From assembly GCA_001897355.1 (NCBI GenBank), contig MKST01000006.1, positions 1 to 34,894 of the forward strand: a stretch of DNA of 34,894 nucleotides, written 5' to 3'. The notes beneath the pieces are model-generated. The model was not told where the DNA came from and ran no database searches. It saw nothing but the letters and a program-made list of their open reading frames with translations. This document shows, in pieces, positions 17,559 to 24,233 of the stretch. Made by a program: the position numbers and the translations under genes. Each line of letters starts with the position of its first letter. Within the stretch, counting starts at the first letter, position 1. Source of the stretch: Solirubrobacterales bacterium 67-14 (GTDB lineage: Bacteria; Actinomycetota; Thermoleophilia; Solirubrobacterales; 70-9).

Positions 17559-18806
17559 GTGGTGGCCGAGAATCCAGAAACCGTGGGGAAACCCACCTGC
17601 GTCGAGTACTGCACCGGAATAGGCGGGCTCTCCGCCGGCTTGGAGACGAGCGGGTTCCGGCACGTCCTGGGTGTCGAGCATGACCCGGCCGCCGTCAGGA
17701 CGCTGACCCAAAACGGCTTGACCAAGAGGTGGAACATCCTCGAGGCCGACGTGAGGGCCGTTGACCCGCTCGACCACATCGACGGCGCCGAGATCGACCT
17801 TTTCGCGTCAGGGGTACCTTGTCAGCCGTTCTCGCAAGGCGGGGTCGCGAAGGGAGCGGACGATCCGCGGAACCTGTTTCCGGAGGCGATCGAGGCCGTG
17901 AGGTCCTTGAAGCCGAAGTTGGGTCTGTTCGAGAACGTCAGGGGGCTCGCGCGGCCGGTCTTCGCGGAGTTTCTGGAGTACGTGCTCGATCAACTTCGGT
18001 TTCCGGCACTCCTTCGAAGAGAGAACGAGTCGGCGGAACAGCATGCCGAGAGGCTCCGAACCGAGATCGAGAAGGACGGTGGCGATCCACAAGAGCGTTA
18101 CTTGGTCGAGTGCCACAAGATCAACGTCGCCGACTTCGGGCCGATCGGGCAACGTCGGCATCGGCTGATCTTCACCATGGTCAGGTCCGACTTGGCCGAA
18201 GCTCCGGTATGGCCGGAACAGACTCACTCCCGCGAAGCACTGGTGAAAGCCAAACACGACGGCAGCTATTGGGTCGAGCACGGGCTACCTTCCGGGTCGA
18301 TCGGGTTGAGCCCCAAACGAGTCGATGAGCTTCTGGCCAAGAACGAGGCTTCTCTGGAGCGATGGCTTACGCTCAGGGACGTCATCGAGGACTTGCCCGA
18401 GTTGAAGGCAGAGCCCGACGACGCGTTGATCGACGGCCACTATTTCTGGCCGGGCGCTCGCGTATATAGGGGCCATTCTGGCTCGTTGCTCGACGAGCCC
18501 TCGAAGACGATCAAGGCCGGGGTTCACGGCGTTCCGGGAGGCGAGCACATAGTGATCCTGGACTCGGAGAAGATCCGCTACCTGTCCGTCAGGGAGTGCG
18601 CCCGAATCCAAGCCCTCTCGGACAAGCTCGTCTTTGACTGCGACCGAAGCGCGGCGATGCGCCAGATCGGGAACGCCGTCCCACCACCGATCGGCGAGAT
18701 CTTCGGTACTTATCTGCTAGACCATCTCGGAGAGGATTCACAGTGGCCAGATCTGGAGACAGACAGTCCCAGGACAACGCCGCAGGCGGTCGCCAGCATC
18801 GCCTGA
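17559..18806 (+). CDS. DNA (cytosine-5) methyltransferase
   Basis: About 415 aa, from GTG at 17559 or 17562, with no Shine-Dalgarno sequence. C5-MTase motifs in order: I (CTGIGGLSAGL, about 18-28), IV with catalytic Cys (GVPCQPFSQGG, Cys88), VI (LFENVRG, about 123-129), VIII (GQRRHRLIF), IX (SVRECARIQ) and X (RQIGNAVPPP). All key residues are present, so it should be active, transferring methyl from S-adenosylmethionine to cytosine. The target-recognition region cannot be read for specificity. It is divergent from the ParB-like/GIY-YIG pair and overlaps the start of an 89 aa gene. A nested CCGCGG palindrome sits in its promoter, suggesting self-regulation. The likely role is modification partner of a restriction-like module. 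Confidence 0.93.
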   Translation: MVAENPETVGKPTCVEYCTGIGGLSAGLETSGFRHVLGVEHDPAAVRTLTQNGLTKRWNILEADVRAVDPLDHIDGAEIDLFASGVPCQPFSQGGVAKGADDPRNLFPEAIEAVRSLKPKLGLFENVRGLARPVFAEFLEYVLDQLRFPALLRRENESAEQHAERLRTEIEKDGGDPQERYLVECHKINVADFGPIGQRRHRLIFTMVRSDLAEAPVWPEQTHSREALVKAKHDGSYWVEHGLPSGSIGLSPKRVDELLAKNEASLERWLTLRDVIEDLPELKAEPDDALIDGHYFWPGARVYRGHSGSLLDEPSKTIKAGVHGVPGGEHIVILDSEKIRYLSVRECARIQALSDKLVFDCDRSAAMRQIGNAVPPPIGEIFGTYLLDHLGEDSQWPDLETDSPRTTPQAVASIA

Positions 18807-19012
18807 TCCAAGACCCTGGTTCCGGTCGCACGTTCACCGCGAGCATCGAGATCAAGAACGGCGGCTATGCGTCGCTGCGGTGGGCCAGCGGTGGCAACGT
18901 GTATTTGGGCAAGGTCGAGGGTCGGACCGAGGACGAATGCCTTAGAGCTGGTTTCGCTTTGGCAAGAGAAAAACATCCTGAGCTCTTCGCCACCGAACTA
19001 ACCTCGGTTTGA
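18743..19012 (+). CDS. 89-residue protein overlapping the methyltransferase, function unknown
   Basis: The GTG at 18743 has GGAGAGG seven bases upstream, a strong ribosome site inside the end of the methyltransferase gene; the two genes overlap by 64 bases. The C-terminal half reads like a small alpha/beta domain (FTASIEIKNGGYASLRWASG and EDECLRAGFALAREKHPELF). I do not recognise the family. Tight coupling to the methyltransferase suggests an accessory or controller protein, but no HTH is obvious. The stop overlaps the 3' end of the convergent vsr gene by 15 bases. Confidence 0.65.
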   Translation: MARSGDRQSQDNAAGGRQHRLIQDPGSGRTFTASIEIKNGGYASLRWASGGNVYLGKVEGRTEDECLRAGFALAREKHPELFATELTSV

Positions 19013-19408
19013 AGACGCGCTCCTCGCCCTCACGAGGCTTTCGATCTCGTCAGACACCCGGACCGGATCGTCGCACTCCCAAACCTCGACCACCTCCCAA
19101 CCATCGGCCTCCAGCAAGCGCTTCGTTTCCAAGTCCCGCTCACGGTTCCTGCGGAGCTTGTCTTCCCACCATCCCCGAGTGTCGCCATGCGGCAAGCGGG
19201 CATGTTTGGGGCAGCCGTGCCAGAAGCAACCATGGACCGCCACCGCCACTCTCGGACCCGGGAAGACGATGTCCACGCTACGCCGCGGTGCCGACGGCAC
19301 GACGTGACCGTGCAAGCGAAACCGTAGACCGCGTCGATGGAGAAGAGACCGTAGGTGAACCTCGGGACTGGTATCAGCCGTCGCCTGCTTGGAGAGGCGT
19401 TCATGCAT
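18998..19408 (-). CDS. vsr: Very short patch repair (Vsr) endonuclease
   Basis: 136 aa from ATG at 19408; the frame is open to TTG 19504, but that would overlap the preceding gene. The family pattern is clear: MHERLSKQATADTSPEVHLR at the N-terminus, RGLRFRLHGHVVP, then SVDIVFPGPRVAVAVHGCFW with the metal-binding Asp and the active His, then HGCPKH and WWEDKLRRNRERD. Vsr nicks 5' of the T in T:G mismatches that arise by deamination of 5-methylcytosine, and it typically accompanies a C5 methyltransferase. Here it converges on the methyltransferase/89 aa pair. It may be transcribed at the end of the integrase-side operon, 61 bases after the zinc-ribbon gene. Confidence 0.9.
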   Translation of the reverse strand: MHERLSKQATADTSPEVHLRSLLHRRGLRFRLHGHVVPSAPRRSVDIVFPGPRVAVAVHGCFWHGCPKHARLPHGDTRGWWEDKLRRNRERDLETKRLLEADGWEVVEVWECDDPVRVSDEIESLVRARSASSNRG

Positions 19409-19469
19409 ATCCAAGGTTCCGTTGCCCAACAAGTCGAGGCTACCCGAGAGAGCACGATCGCTCAACGGG

Positions 19470-19811
19470 TCAATCGATGGATTCTTGCATCTGAGTGCGT
19501 CCAACGGAGCAGTTCGGGCAGGGCTCGTGTCCGACGATCTTTCTCGACCATGGCTCGTCGGGGTGTTCGGGTGCGTCGATCGGCACGCTCTTTGTCCCGC
19601 CGCAGATCAGGCATGGTTCTTCGATACCGGGTCGCAGCGGCTCTACCGGCCCCGTGAGGCTCTCGGCGCCCGCGACCGTCTCCAAGCCGTTGGCCTTGCG
19701 GACCATCCACACTCGACTGCCGAGCTCCCGCACCGCGATCACCCGTGTTGGGGCTATCCCAGGTGCCTGGCTGAACGGGGCACGCTCATAGGTCTTTCCA
19801 GCCTCGATCAC
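19470..19811 (-). CDS. 113-residue zinc-ribbon-like protein, function unknown
   Basis: GTG at 19811 overlaps the stop of the preceding gene (GTGA). The N-terminal half resembles a small beta barrel (GKTYERAPFSQAPGIAPTRV and ELGSRVWMVRKANG). The C-terminal half carries CLIC ... CPNC about 30 residues apart, a probable Cys4 zinc ribbon. The frame extends upstream to 20156, but that part only shadows the neighbouring gene. It lies between the integrase side and vsr. A nucleic-acid-binding role is possible but unproven. Confidence 0.62.
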   Translation of the reverse strand: MIEAGKTYERAPFSQAPGIAPTRVIAVRELGSRVWMVRKANGLETVAGAESLTGPVEPLRPGIEEPCLICGGTKSVPIDAPEHPDEPWSRKIVGHEPCPNCSVGRTQMQESID

Positions 19812-20242
19812 TGGTCTCGCACTTCGACGTTGAACCAGGCGACCACGGTCATCCACGGTTCCCCGTTGGTCTGTTTCAGCGTTTCGGATTTGATCCGTGG
19901 GTCGTTTCGCTTCCGAACCTCGCGGGCCACTTGGTCGAGCAGGGATAGATCGCGGTCCCCGGGCCTCTCCAGATCGGCTAGGGACAGCCTCAGCCCTGAC
20001 TCGGGAATCCACTTCGTTGGATGGACGAAGGAGACAACAACCTCCCGGTTGTCGTGCTGCCAACCGTTCCAGATGAACTTTCCGGTGGGGCCTAGATGCT
20101 CGCGCAGGTAGAGCCCGGTTCGGCCACGTTGGGTGACCTCCACCTCGTTGGCCCACCCTGGAACATCACGCCACTTGCCGTTCAACGGCCCGCCCCGAAA
20201 GGCCGCTTGGACGGCGTAGAGATACGACGACTCGGTTGACAC
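19808..20242 (-). CDS. 144-residue protein downstream of the integrase, function unknown
   Basis: GTG at 20242 begins 10 bases after the integrase stop, with AAGGTCAGG just upstream; an in-frame ATG at 20314 would overlap the integrase. Motifs such as AAFRGGPLNGKWRDVPGW and YLREHLGPTGKFIWNGWQ suggest a compact beta-rich domain. The rest (SLADLERPGDRDLSLLDQV) looks helical. I do not recognise the family. It is translationally coupled to the zinc-ribbon gene. Confidence 0.65.
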   Translation of the reverse strand: MSTESSYLYAVQAAFRGGPLNGKWRDVPGWANEVEVTQRGRTGLYLREHLGPTGKFIWNGWQHDNREVVVSFVHPTKWIPESGLRLSLADLERPGDRDLSLLDQVAREVRKRNDPRIKSETLKQTNGEPWMTVVAWFNVEVRDQ

Positions 20243-20252
20243 ACGCCTGACC

Positions 20253-21830
20253 TTACACGAACATTTGTTCGTATCTAGTGGTTTGGTCGACACGGCGCTC
20301 CGTAGCCCCGACAAGTTCCCACCGACCCCGCGGGGAGTCAGCTTTGACTAGGCCCTTGCCGACCAGGTTCGATTTCGCCTTCGAGAGGTGGGTCTCCCAA
20401 CGCGGCATGCCACTCGGCACGTTCTCCAGGTCAACGGGCGTCATTCTCGGCGTGAGTTCGTCGCGGACTCGTTCGGCGATCTCGCCTCTCTTGGCGGTGC
20501 CGCCGAGGTCGGAAAGAGCGTTGACGATCGGCTGCTCGTAATCGCCGGACCGCAACAGACGAACCTCCGCCTTCGGCGTGAACCGCTTGCCTTCCACGAG
20601 CGCTTTGAGGCGTTGCTTCTCCTCGGGGTCGCGGTTCATCATGTGGGTGTAGACCCTGAGCGTGAAGGCTGGGTCGGTGTGGCCGATCTGAGTCATGACC
20701 GAGATCGGGTCCTCGCCGCAGGCGATCAGCACCGACGCGAAGGTGTGACGAAGCTTGTGGGTCGTGAGTCCTTTCCGTAGCGGAACCTTGCCTTCCGCTA
20801 TGAGCAGTTCGTTGGCGCGGTCGAAGGCCAGGCCGAGGACTCGGGAGAGCAGGCTGTTTCTGTCGCGTGGCCCGCCTGTGCCGGTGGGGAACACGAGGTC
20901 GTCGGGGCCGGAGAGGTAGGCGTTGGCTTTGTGGGCGGCGAGGATGTCGCGGAGGACCGGCATCATCTTGATCTCGCGAAGCCCGGCCTGCGTCTTCGAG
21001 CGTCCGATCATGATCCGACCGGAGGCGAGGTCCACGTCGCGCCAAAGCAGGTAACAGAGCTCGTGGGCGCGCGGCCCGGCGAAGATGAGCGTCGCGACGA
21101 CCGCGAGACGGTCGGATAGATGGCAGCGAGGGCTCCGGTCCAGCTGAGTGGCCGCACGAAGTAGAGCCTCGATCTGACTGGCGGAATCGAGATAGACGGG
21201 CGGCTTCGGTGGCACCTTGAGCCGACGTCGTTTTCCAGCCGCGGCGTTCTCCGTCACGTACTTATATTCGTGGGCGACCGAGAGGATGAACTGGAGGAAG
21301 TCGATCTGCTGATTGATAGAACTGGGCGCGAGTGGCCGTAGCGGATTGCCTTGCCGGTCCAGCTTCGGCTTGCGACGTTCGATCGCGTGCTCACGTGATC
21401 TTGATTCGGCGACCATGTGCCGGCGGAAGTCGTCGACCGCCTGTGCGTCGATCTCCGGCAGCGGCCAGTCGGCGAAGAAGTCGAGCAGGTATCCAAGCGC
21501 CCATTCCTCGTTGTCGCTGGTGCTCTCCGCGATCTCGCCCTTACGAGCGGCGACCAGCTCACGGGCGAAGGGACCGAAGATCGGCACCTCGACGTCTTGG
21601 CCGTCCGGTTTGGCCTTCTTGCGGTCTTTCTTGGGTGGTATCCAGATCCCGCGGCGAACGTCGGCCATGATGTTCGCGAGCTCCTCTTCGGCGCGTTCCC
21701 AGGTCCATCCGTCGCGCTCGAAGCCGAGCGTGAGATACCGGCGTATGCCGTAGGCCCAGAACCGCAGGGCGTATCCGCGGCCTTGTTTCCAGTTTCGCTC
21801 CAGAACTTGGCCGTCTGTTTTAGTTTTCAT
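20253..21830 (-). CDS. int: Tyrosine integrase with C-terminal winged-helix extension
   Basis: 525 aa from ATG at 21830, preceded by GAGGAGG with six-base spacing. The frame stays open to 22553, but that part shadows the methyltransferase gene. The N-terminal half (about 1-200) contains arm-binding and SAM-like core-binding regions. The catalytic domain shows Arg254 (GPRAHEL), Lys279 (GRSKTQAG), the HxxR box (His358, Arg361 in HKLRHTF), His384 (QIGHTD) and nucleophile Tyr394 (YTHMM), so it should be active. Beyond the usual end, residues about 432-510 (IVNALSDLGGTAKRGEIAER, then PRWETHLSKAKSNLVGKGLV and RGRWEL) resemble the winged-helix N-terminal domain of Mrr-type proteins. It probably integrates the element at tRNA-Thr. 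Confidence 0.95.
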   Translation of the reverse strand: MKTKTDGQVLERNWKQGRGYALRFWAYGIRRYLTLGFERDGWTWERAEEELANIMADVRRGIWIPPKKDRKKAKPDGQDVEVPIFGPFARELVAARKGEIAESTSDNEEWALGYLLDFFADWPLPEIDAQAVDDFRRHMVAESRSREHAIERRKPKLDRQGNPLRPLAPSSINQQIDFLQFILSVAHEYKYVTENAAAGKRRRLKVPPKPPVYLDSASQIEALLRAATQLDRSPRCHLSDRLAVVATLIFAGPRAHELCYLLWRDVDLASGRIMIGRSKTQAGLREIKMMPVLRDILAAHKANAYLSGPDDLVFPTGTGGPRDRNSLLSRVLGLAFDRANELLIAEGKVPLRKGLTTHKLRHTFASVLIACGEDPISVMTQIGHTDPAFTLRVYTHMMNRDPEEKQRLKALVEGKRFTPKAEVRLLRSGDYEQPIVNALSDLGGTAKRGEIAERVRDELTPRMTPVDLENVPSGMPRWETHLSKAKSNLVGKGLVKADSPRGRWELVGATERRVDQTTRYEQMFV

Positions 21831-21932
21831 CGGTGTCCTCCTCGCGTTCTGGCGTCGAGAAGGGAACGCGGCGACACACCGATCCAGCGGGGCTAGGCTG
21901 TGTCTCGCGTCGAAGGTCCTCCTTCGGCGCCA

Positions 21933-21970
21933 GGCCGGGGGGTGTTCGTGCACCGCCCCGGCCGCTTTTT
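21933..21970 (+). terminator. Strong hairpin with T-run, plus-strand orientation, between xis and int
   Basis: GGCCGGGG (21933-21940) pairs with CCCCGGCC (21956-21963), and GGTG/CACC extends the stem inside the loop with one bulge. GCTTTTT follows on the plus strand. It would stop plus-strand transcription, although no plus gene lies just upstream. On the minus strand it forms a stable hairpin in the integrase leader. Confidence 0.6.
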
Positions 21971-21983
21971 GTCCGGTCCATCG

Positions 21984-22013
21984 AAAATATCGCGGCACAA
22001 ACCGGAAATCCAA
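21984..22013 (-). promoter_or_regulatory. Possible integrase promoter
   Basis: On the minus strand TTGGAT (22013-22008) and TATTTT (21989-21984) are 18 bases apart and resemble -35 and -10 boxes. They lie in an AT-richer part of the 221-base xis-int gap. This would let the integrase be expressed separately from the transfer operon. Confidence 0.35.
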
Positions 22014-22051
22014 TCGGGCGTCCGGGCGAGGCGGGGCCGGTTCGGTAGGGG

Positions 22052-22369
22052 TCAGCGGGCACGGCTGCCTCCCTTCGGATCGGGCGGGCCGAGCCGGTCG
22101 GCAACCTCGGTGGGATCGAATCTGAGACGAGGCCGTTTGCCGGCTCCGAGGCGTTTGGCGCCGAGGTAGTCGGCGTGGTCGTAGACCCAGCGGCGGCCCA
22201 CGCCCCACCATTCCGAGACCGCCTCGGCGGTGACGAGCCGCTCCCGTCTCGGGGCGGCGGGTTCCTGGTCGGGGCCGATCAGTTCGGCCAGTCGGCGGGC
22301 CAAGGCCTCGATGGATTCGGGGGCAAGGCGAAGCTCTCCGGCCCGCCAGGGTTCCGGGGGCCGGCTCAT
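22052..22369 (-). CDS. Excisionase-like helix-turn-helix protein
   Basis: 105 aa. ATG at 22369 overlaps the stop of the DNA methyltransferase gene (ATGA); the longer open frame shadows that gene. The N-terminal 40 residues form a helical segment (ESIEALARRLAELIG). Residues about 45-90 are a MerR/excisionase-type HTH: LVTAEAVSEWWGVGRRWVYD, then a basic beta-hairpin KRPRLRFDPTEV. This fits small proteins encoded next to integrases that bend DNA for excision or control integrase direction. It lies immediately upstream of int, on the same strand. Confidence 0.72.
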   Translation of the reverse strand: MSRPPEPWRAGELRLAPESIEALARRLAELIGPDQEPAAPRRERLVTAEAVSEWWGVGRRWVYDHADYLGAKRLGAGKRPRLRFDPTEVADRLGPPDPKGGSRAR

Positions 22370-23346
22370 CGGCCCATCTCCAAAGGGACTCGGCCCGCCC
22401 CCTCCCCCAGCTGGCCGGCCCAGTACGAGACCCGGGCCTTTGCGATCTCGACGTAGCCGGGGTCCTGCTCGATCCCGACGAACTCGCGGTCCTCGAGCAC
22501 GGCCGCGGCCCCGGTCGTGCCGGACCCGCAGAACGGATCGAGCACGAGCCCATCGGGCGGGCAGATCAGCCGGACGAGCCACCGCATCAGTTCGAGCGGC
22601 TTGATCGTCGGGTGCGGGTTGCGAACCGACTCCGGCCCCTTCACGGGGAGTTGTTCGCAGCCGGCGTCTCGCTCACGGCGGGTCACTCGGCCGCAGAAGA
22701 AGAACCGGCTGGCCGGCGTCCGGCCGGGGCGAGGCTGGGAGTCGAGTAGCCCGACCGGGCAGCTCTCGCCGCAACCGGCCGGGGAGCATTTCGGGTCGTG
22801 GGTCACGGCCACGTTGGCGGGGTGACGGTCGTTGACGCGGCAGGCGTCTACTTCCAGGGCTCCCGTGCCGTGGACGGCGATCGTGTCGATCGTGGGGGCT
22901 TCGAGGGGTCGCCGCAGGAGCGCGATCGGTTCGTGCCCGGGCTTCAACGTCGTGGCTTGACCACCCGGGAGCTTGCGGGACTTCGAGGGGCGGTCGGCGA
23001 AGAGCCAACAGAGCGTGTCACGCACCTCCAATCCCGCGTCTTCGAGACCGCAGATCATCCGGTGGGAAGTGCGCGGTGATCCGAACGCGAGCATGAATGC
23101 TCCGGGTTTCAATACGCGTAGGCACTCGGCACCCCATGGTCGGCACCAGATCCGGTGAGCCTCGCCGGGCGAGAGCCGTTCGTGGCCGGTAGCGGCGACG
23201 GCTTCTTGGATGTCCGGGCCATCCCATGCCTGGTCGTCAATGTCGATGTTGTAGGGCGGGTCGGTGACGATCGCATCGACGCTCGACTCGGGCATCGAGC
23301 CCAGCAGCTCGATCGCGTCACCTTCGAGAACCGTCCACGAACTCAT
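22366..23346 (-). CDS. Beta-class DNA N6-adenine/N4-cytosine methyltransferase
   Basis: 326 aa. ATG at 23346 overlaps the stop of the replication-relaxation gene. The catalytic motif DPPY at 29-32 (TDPPYNI) precedes the SAM-binding motif DPFCGSGTTG at about 270-279, the order of beta-class enzymes. NPHPTIKPLELMRWLVRL is the typical segment before motif I. A Cys-rich insertion (HDPKCSPAGCGESC, about 183-196) may bind zinc. Whether the target base is adenine or cytosine cannot be told from sequence. No restriction nuclease is beside it, so it is best read as an orphan enzyme that protects the transferred DNA, embedded in the transfer operon next to xis. Confidence 0.9.
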   Translation of the reverse strand: MSSWTVLEGDAIELLGSMPESSVDAIVTDPPYNIDIDDQAWDGPDIQEAVAATGHERLSPGEAHRIWCRPWGAECLRVLKPGAFMLAFGSPRTSHRMICGLEDAGLEVRDTLCWLFADRPSKSRKLPGGQATTLKPGHEPIALLRRPLEAPTIDTIAVHGTGALEVDACRVNDRHPANVAVTHDPKCSPAGCGESCPVGLLDSQPRPGRTPASRFFFCGRVTRRERDAGCEQLPVKGPESVRNPHPTIKPLELMRWLVRLICPPDGLVLDPFCGSGTTGAAAVLEDREFVGIEQDPGYVEIAKARVSYWAGQLGEGAGRVPLEMGR

Positions 23347-24233
23347 GCCGACCGTCCTTCGGGATCAGCCGGAGTGCCTAGCCAGTTCAACGATTCGCCC
23401 GGTCGGGTCGGGTCGCGGAATATCGGTGCGAACGGACCTTGCTCGGCGAGGTCCCCCGCGAGGCAGGTATGGATCGAGACCTCAGGGGTGCGGACCAGCT
23501 CGGGGTCGCTCGCGAGCAAAGCGATGGTCGCGTTTCGTCTCCGCTCCAGGGCAGCCCGTGGTGCGCCGTCGAGCACGCAGACAACCGGAGGGAACGCGGG
23601 GTAGGTGGCCCGCCAAAGCGGCTCTCCATGATCGTCGGAGGCCCGAAACAGCCGGGCGTAGCTCGCTAGTTCGGCGGCGAGGCTATCGACCGAGAGCGTC
23701 GCCCGATCAACCTCCACGAACCGCTGCTCCACGAACACCTCGCCGTCGTCCAAGCGAAGATAGGTGAGCACCGCGTCGGCACGTAAGACCTTTCGATAGC
23801 GGCCACGGCCGCGAGTGAGAGGGTGGACCACTTCGTGGTGCCAGGAGAGCGGACCGAAGTCGTCGCCGCGATGTCGGGCCTCTTCGAGGAAGCAGATCGC
23901 GGCGGCGTTGACCGCGATGGTGTGGAGGCGAAGCTGACCGGCCGCTTGCTCGGGCGACAGAACCTTCGGTGCACGGTCGAGTCGGCCCGACTCAACCGCG
24001 AGCCTTGCTCCGGACTCGGTGACGAACCACAGTCCTCGTGGCAGAGCACCGGGCGCACGTACTCGTAAGACGAGACCGGCGGATTGGAGATCCCCCAAGA
24101 CCTGTCGCGCTCGTCTGACGGTCCGGTCTGGCAGGTGGATCGCCCAGACCTGCGCGGTCGTGAGAGTCCGGTGACTGGCGAGGGACGTGAGTATCTCGAC
24201 CGCCGTTTGAGGCAGACCGTCCCGGGCTCTCAC
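23343..24233 (-). CDS. Replication-relaxation family protein
   Basis: 296 aa. GTG at 24233 overlaps the stop of the coupling-protein gene (GTGA). The N-terminal third is a winged-helix-like region (LTSLASHRTLTTAQVWAIHL ... RRARQVLGDLQSAGLVLRV). The middle and C-terminal parts fit the replication-relaxation family of actinobacterial mobile elements (LRLHTIAVNAAAICFLEEA, and FVEVDRATLSVDSLAAELAS with acidic residues where a nuclease-like core would be). The family is associated with plasmid/ICE replication or conjugative processing, so it is a candidate for the DNA-processing role of a relaxase. Its gene lies directly after the coupling ATPase, which supports this. Confidence 0.75.
   Translation of the reverse strand: MRARDGLPQTAVEILTSLASHRTLTTAQVWAIHLPDRTVRRARQVLGDLQSAGLVLRVRAPGALPRGLWFVTESGARLAVESGRLDRAPKVLSPEQAAGQLRLHTIAVNAAAICFLEEARHRGDDFGPLSWHHEVVHPLTRGRGRYRKVLRADAVLTYLRLDDGEVFVEQRFVEVDRATLSVDSLAAELASYARLFRASDDHGEPLWRATYPAFPPVVCVLDGAPRAALERRRNATIALLASDPELVRTPEVSIHTCLAGDLAEQGPFAPIFRDPTRPGESLNWLGTPADPEGRSA

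Noticed and set aside
19409..19504. TTG-initiated longer form of Vsr
   Set aside because: It would overlap the zinc-ribbon gene, and the family N-terminus matches ATG 19408.
21831..22553. N-terminal extension of the integrase frame
   Set aside because: It overlaps the excisionase and methyltransferase genes, is Arg/Pro-rich without motifs, and ATG 21830 has a perfect ribosome site.
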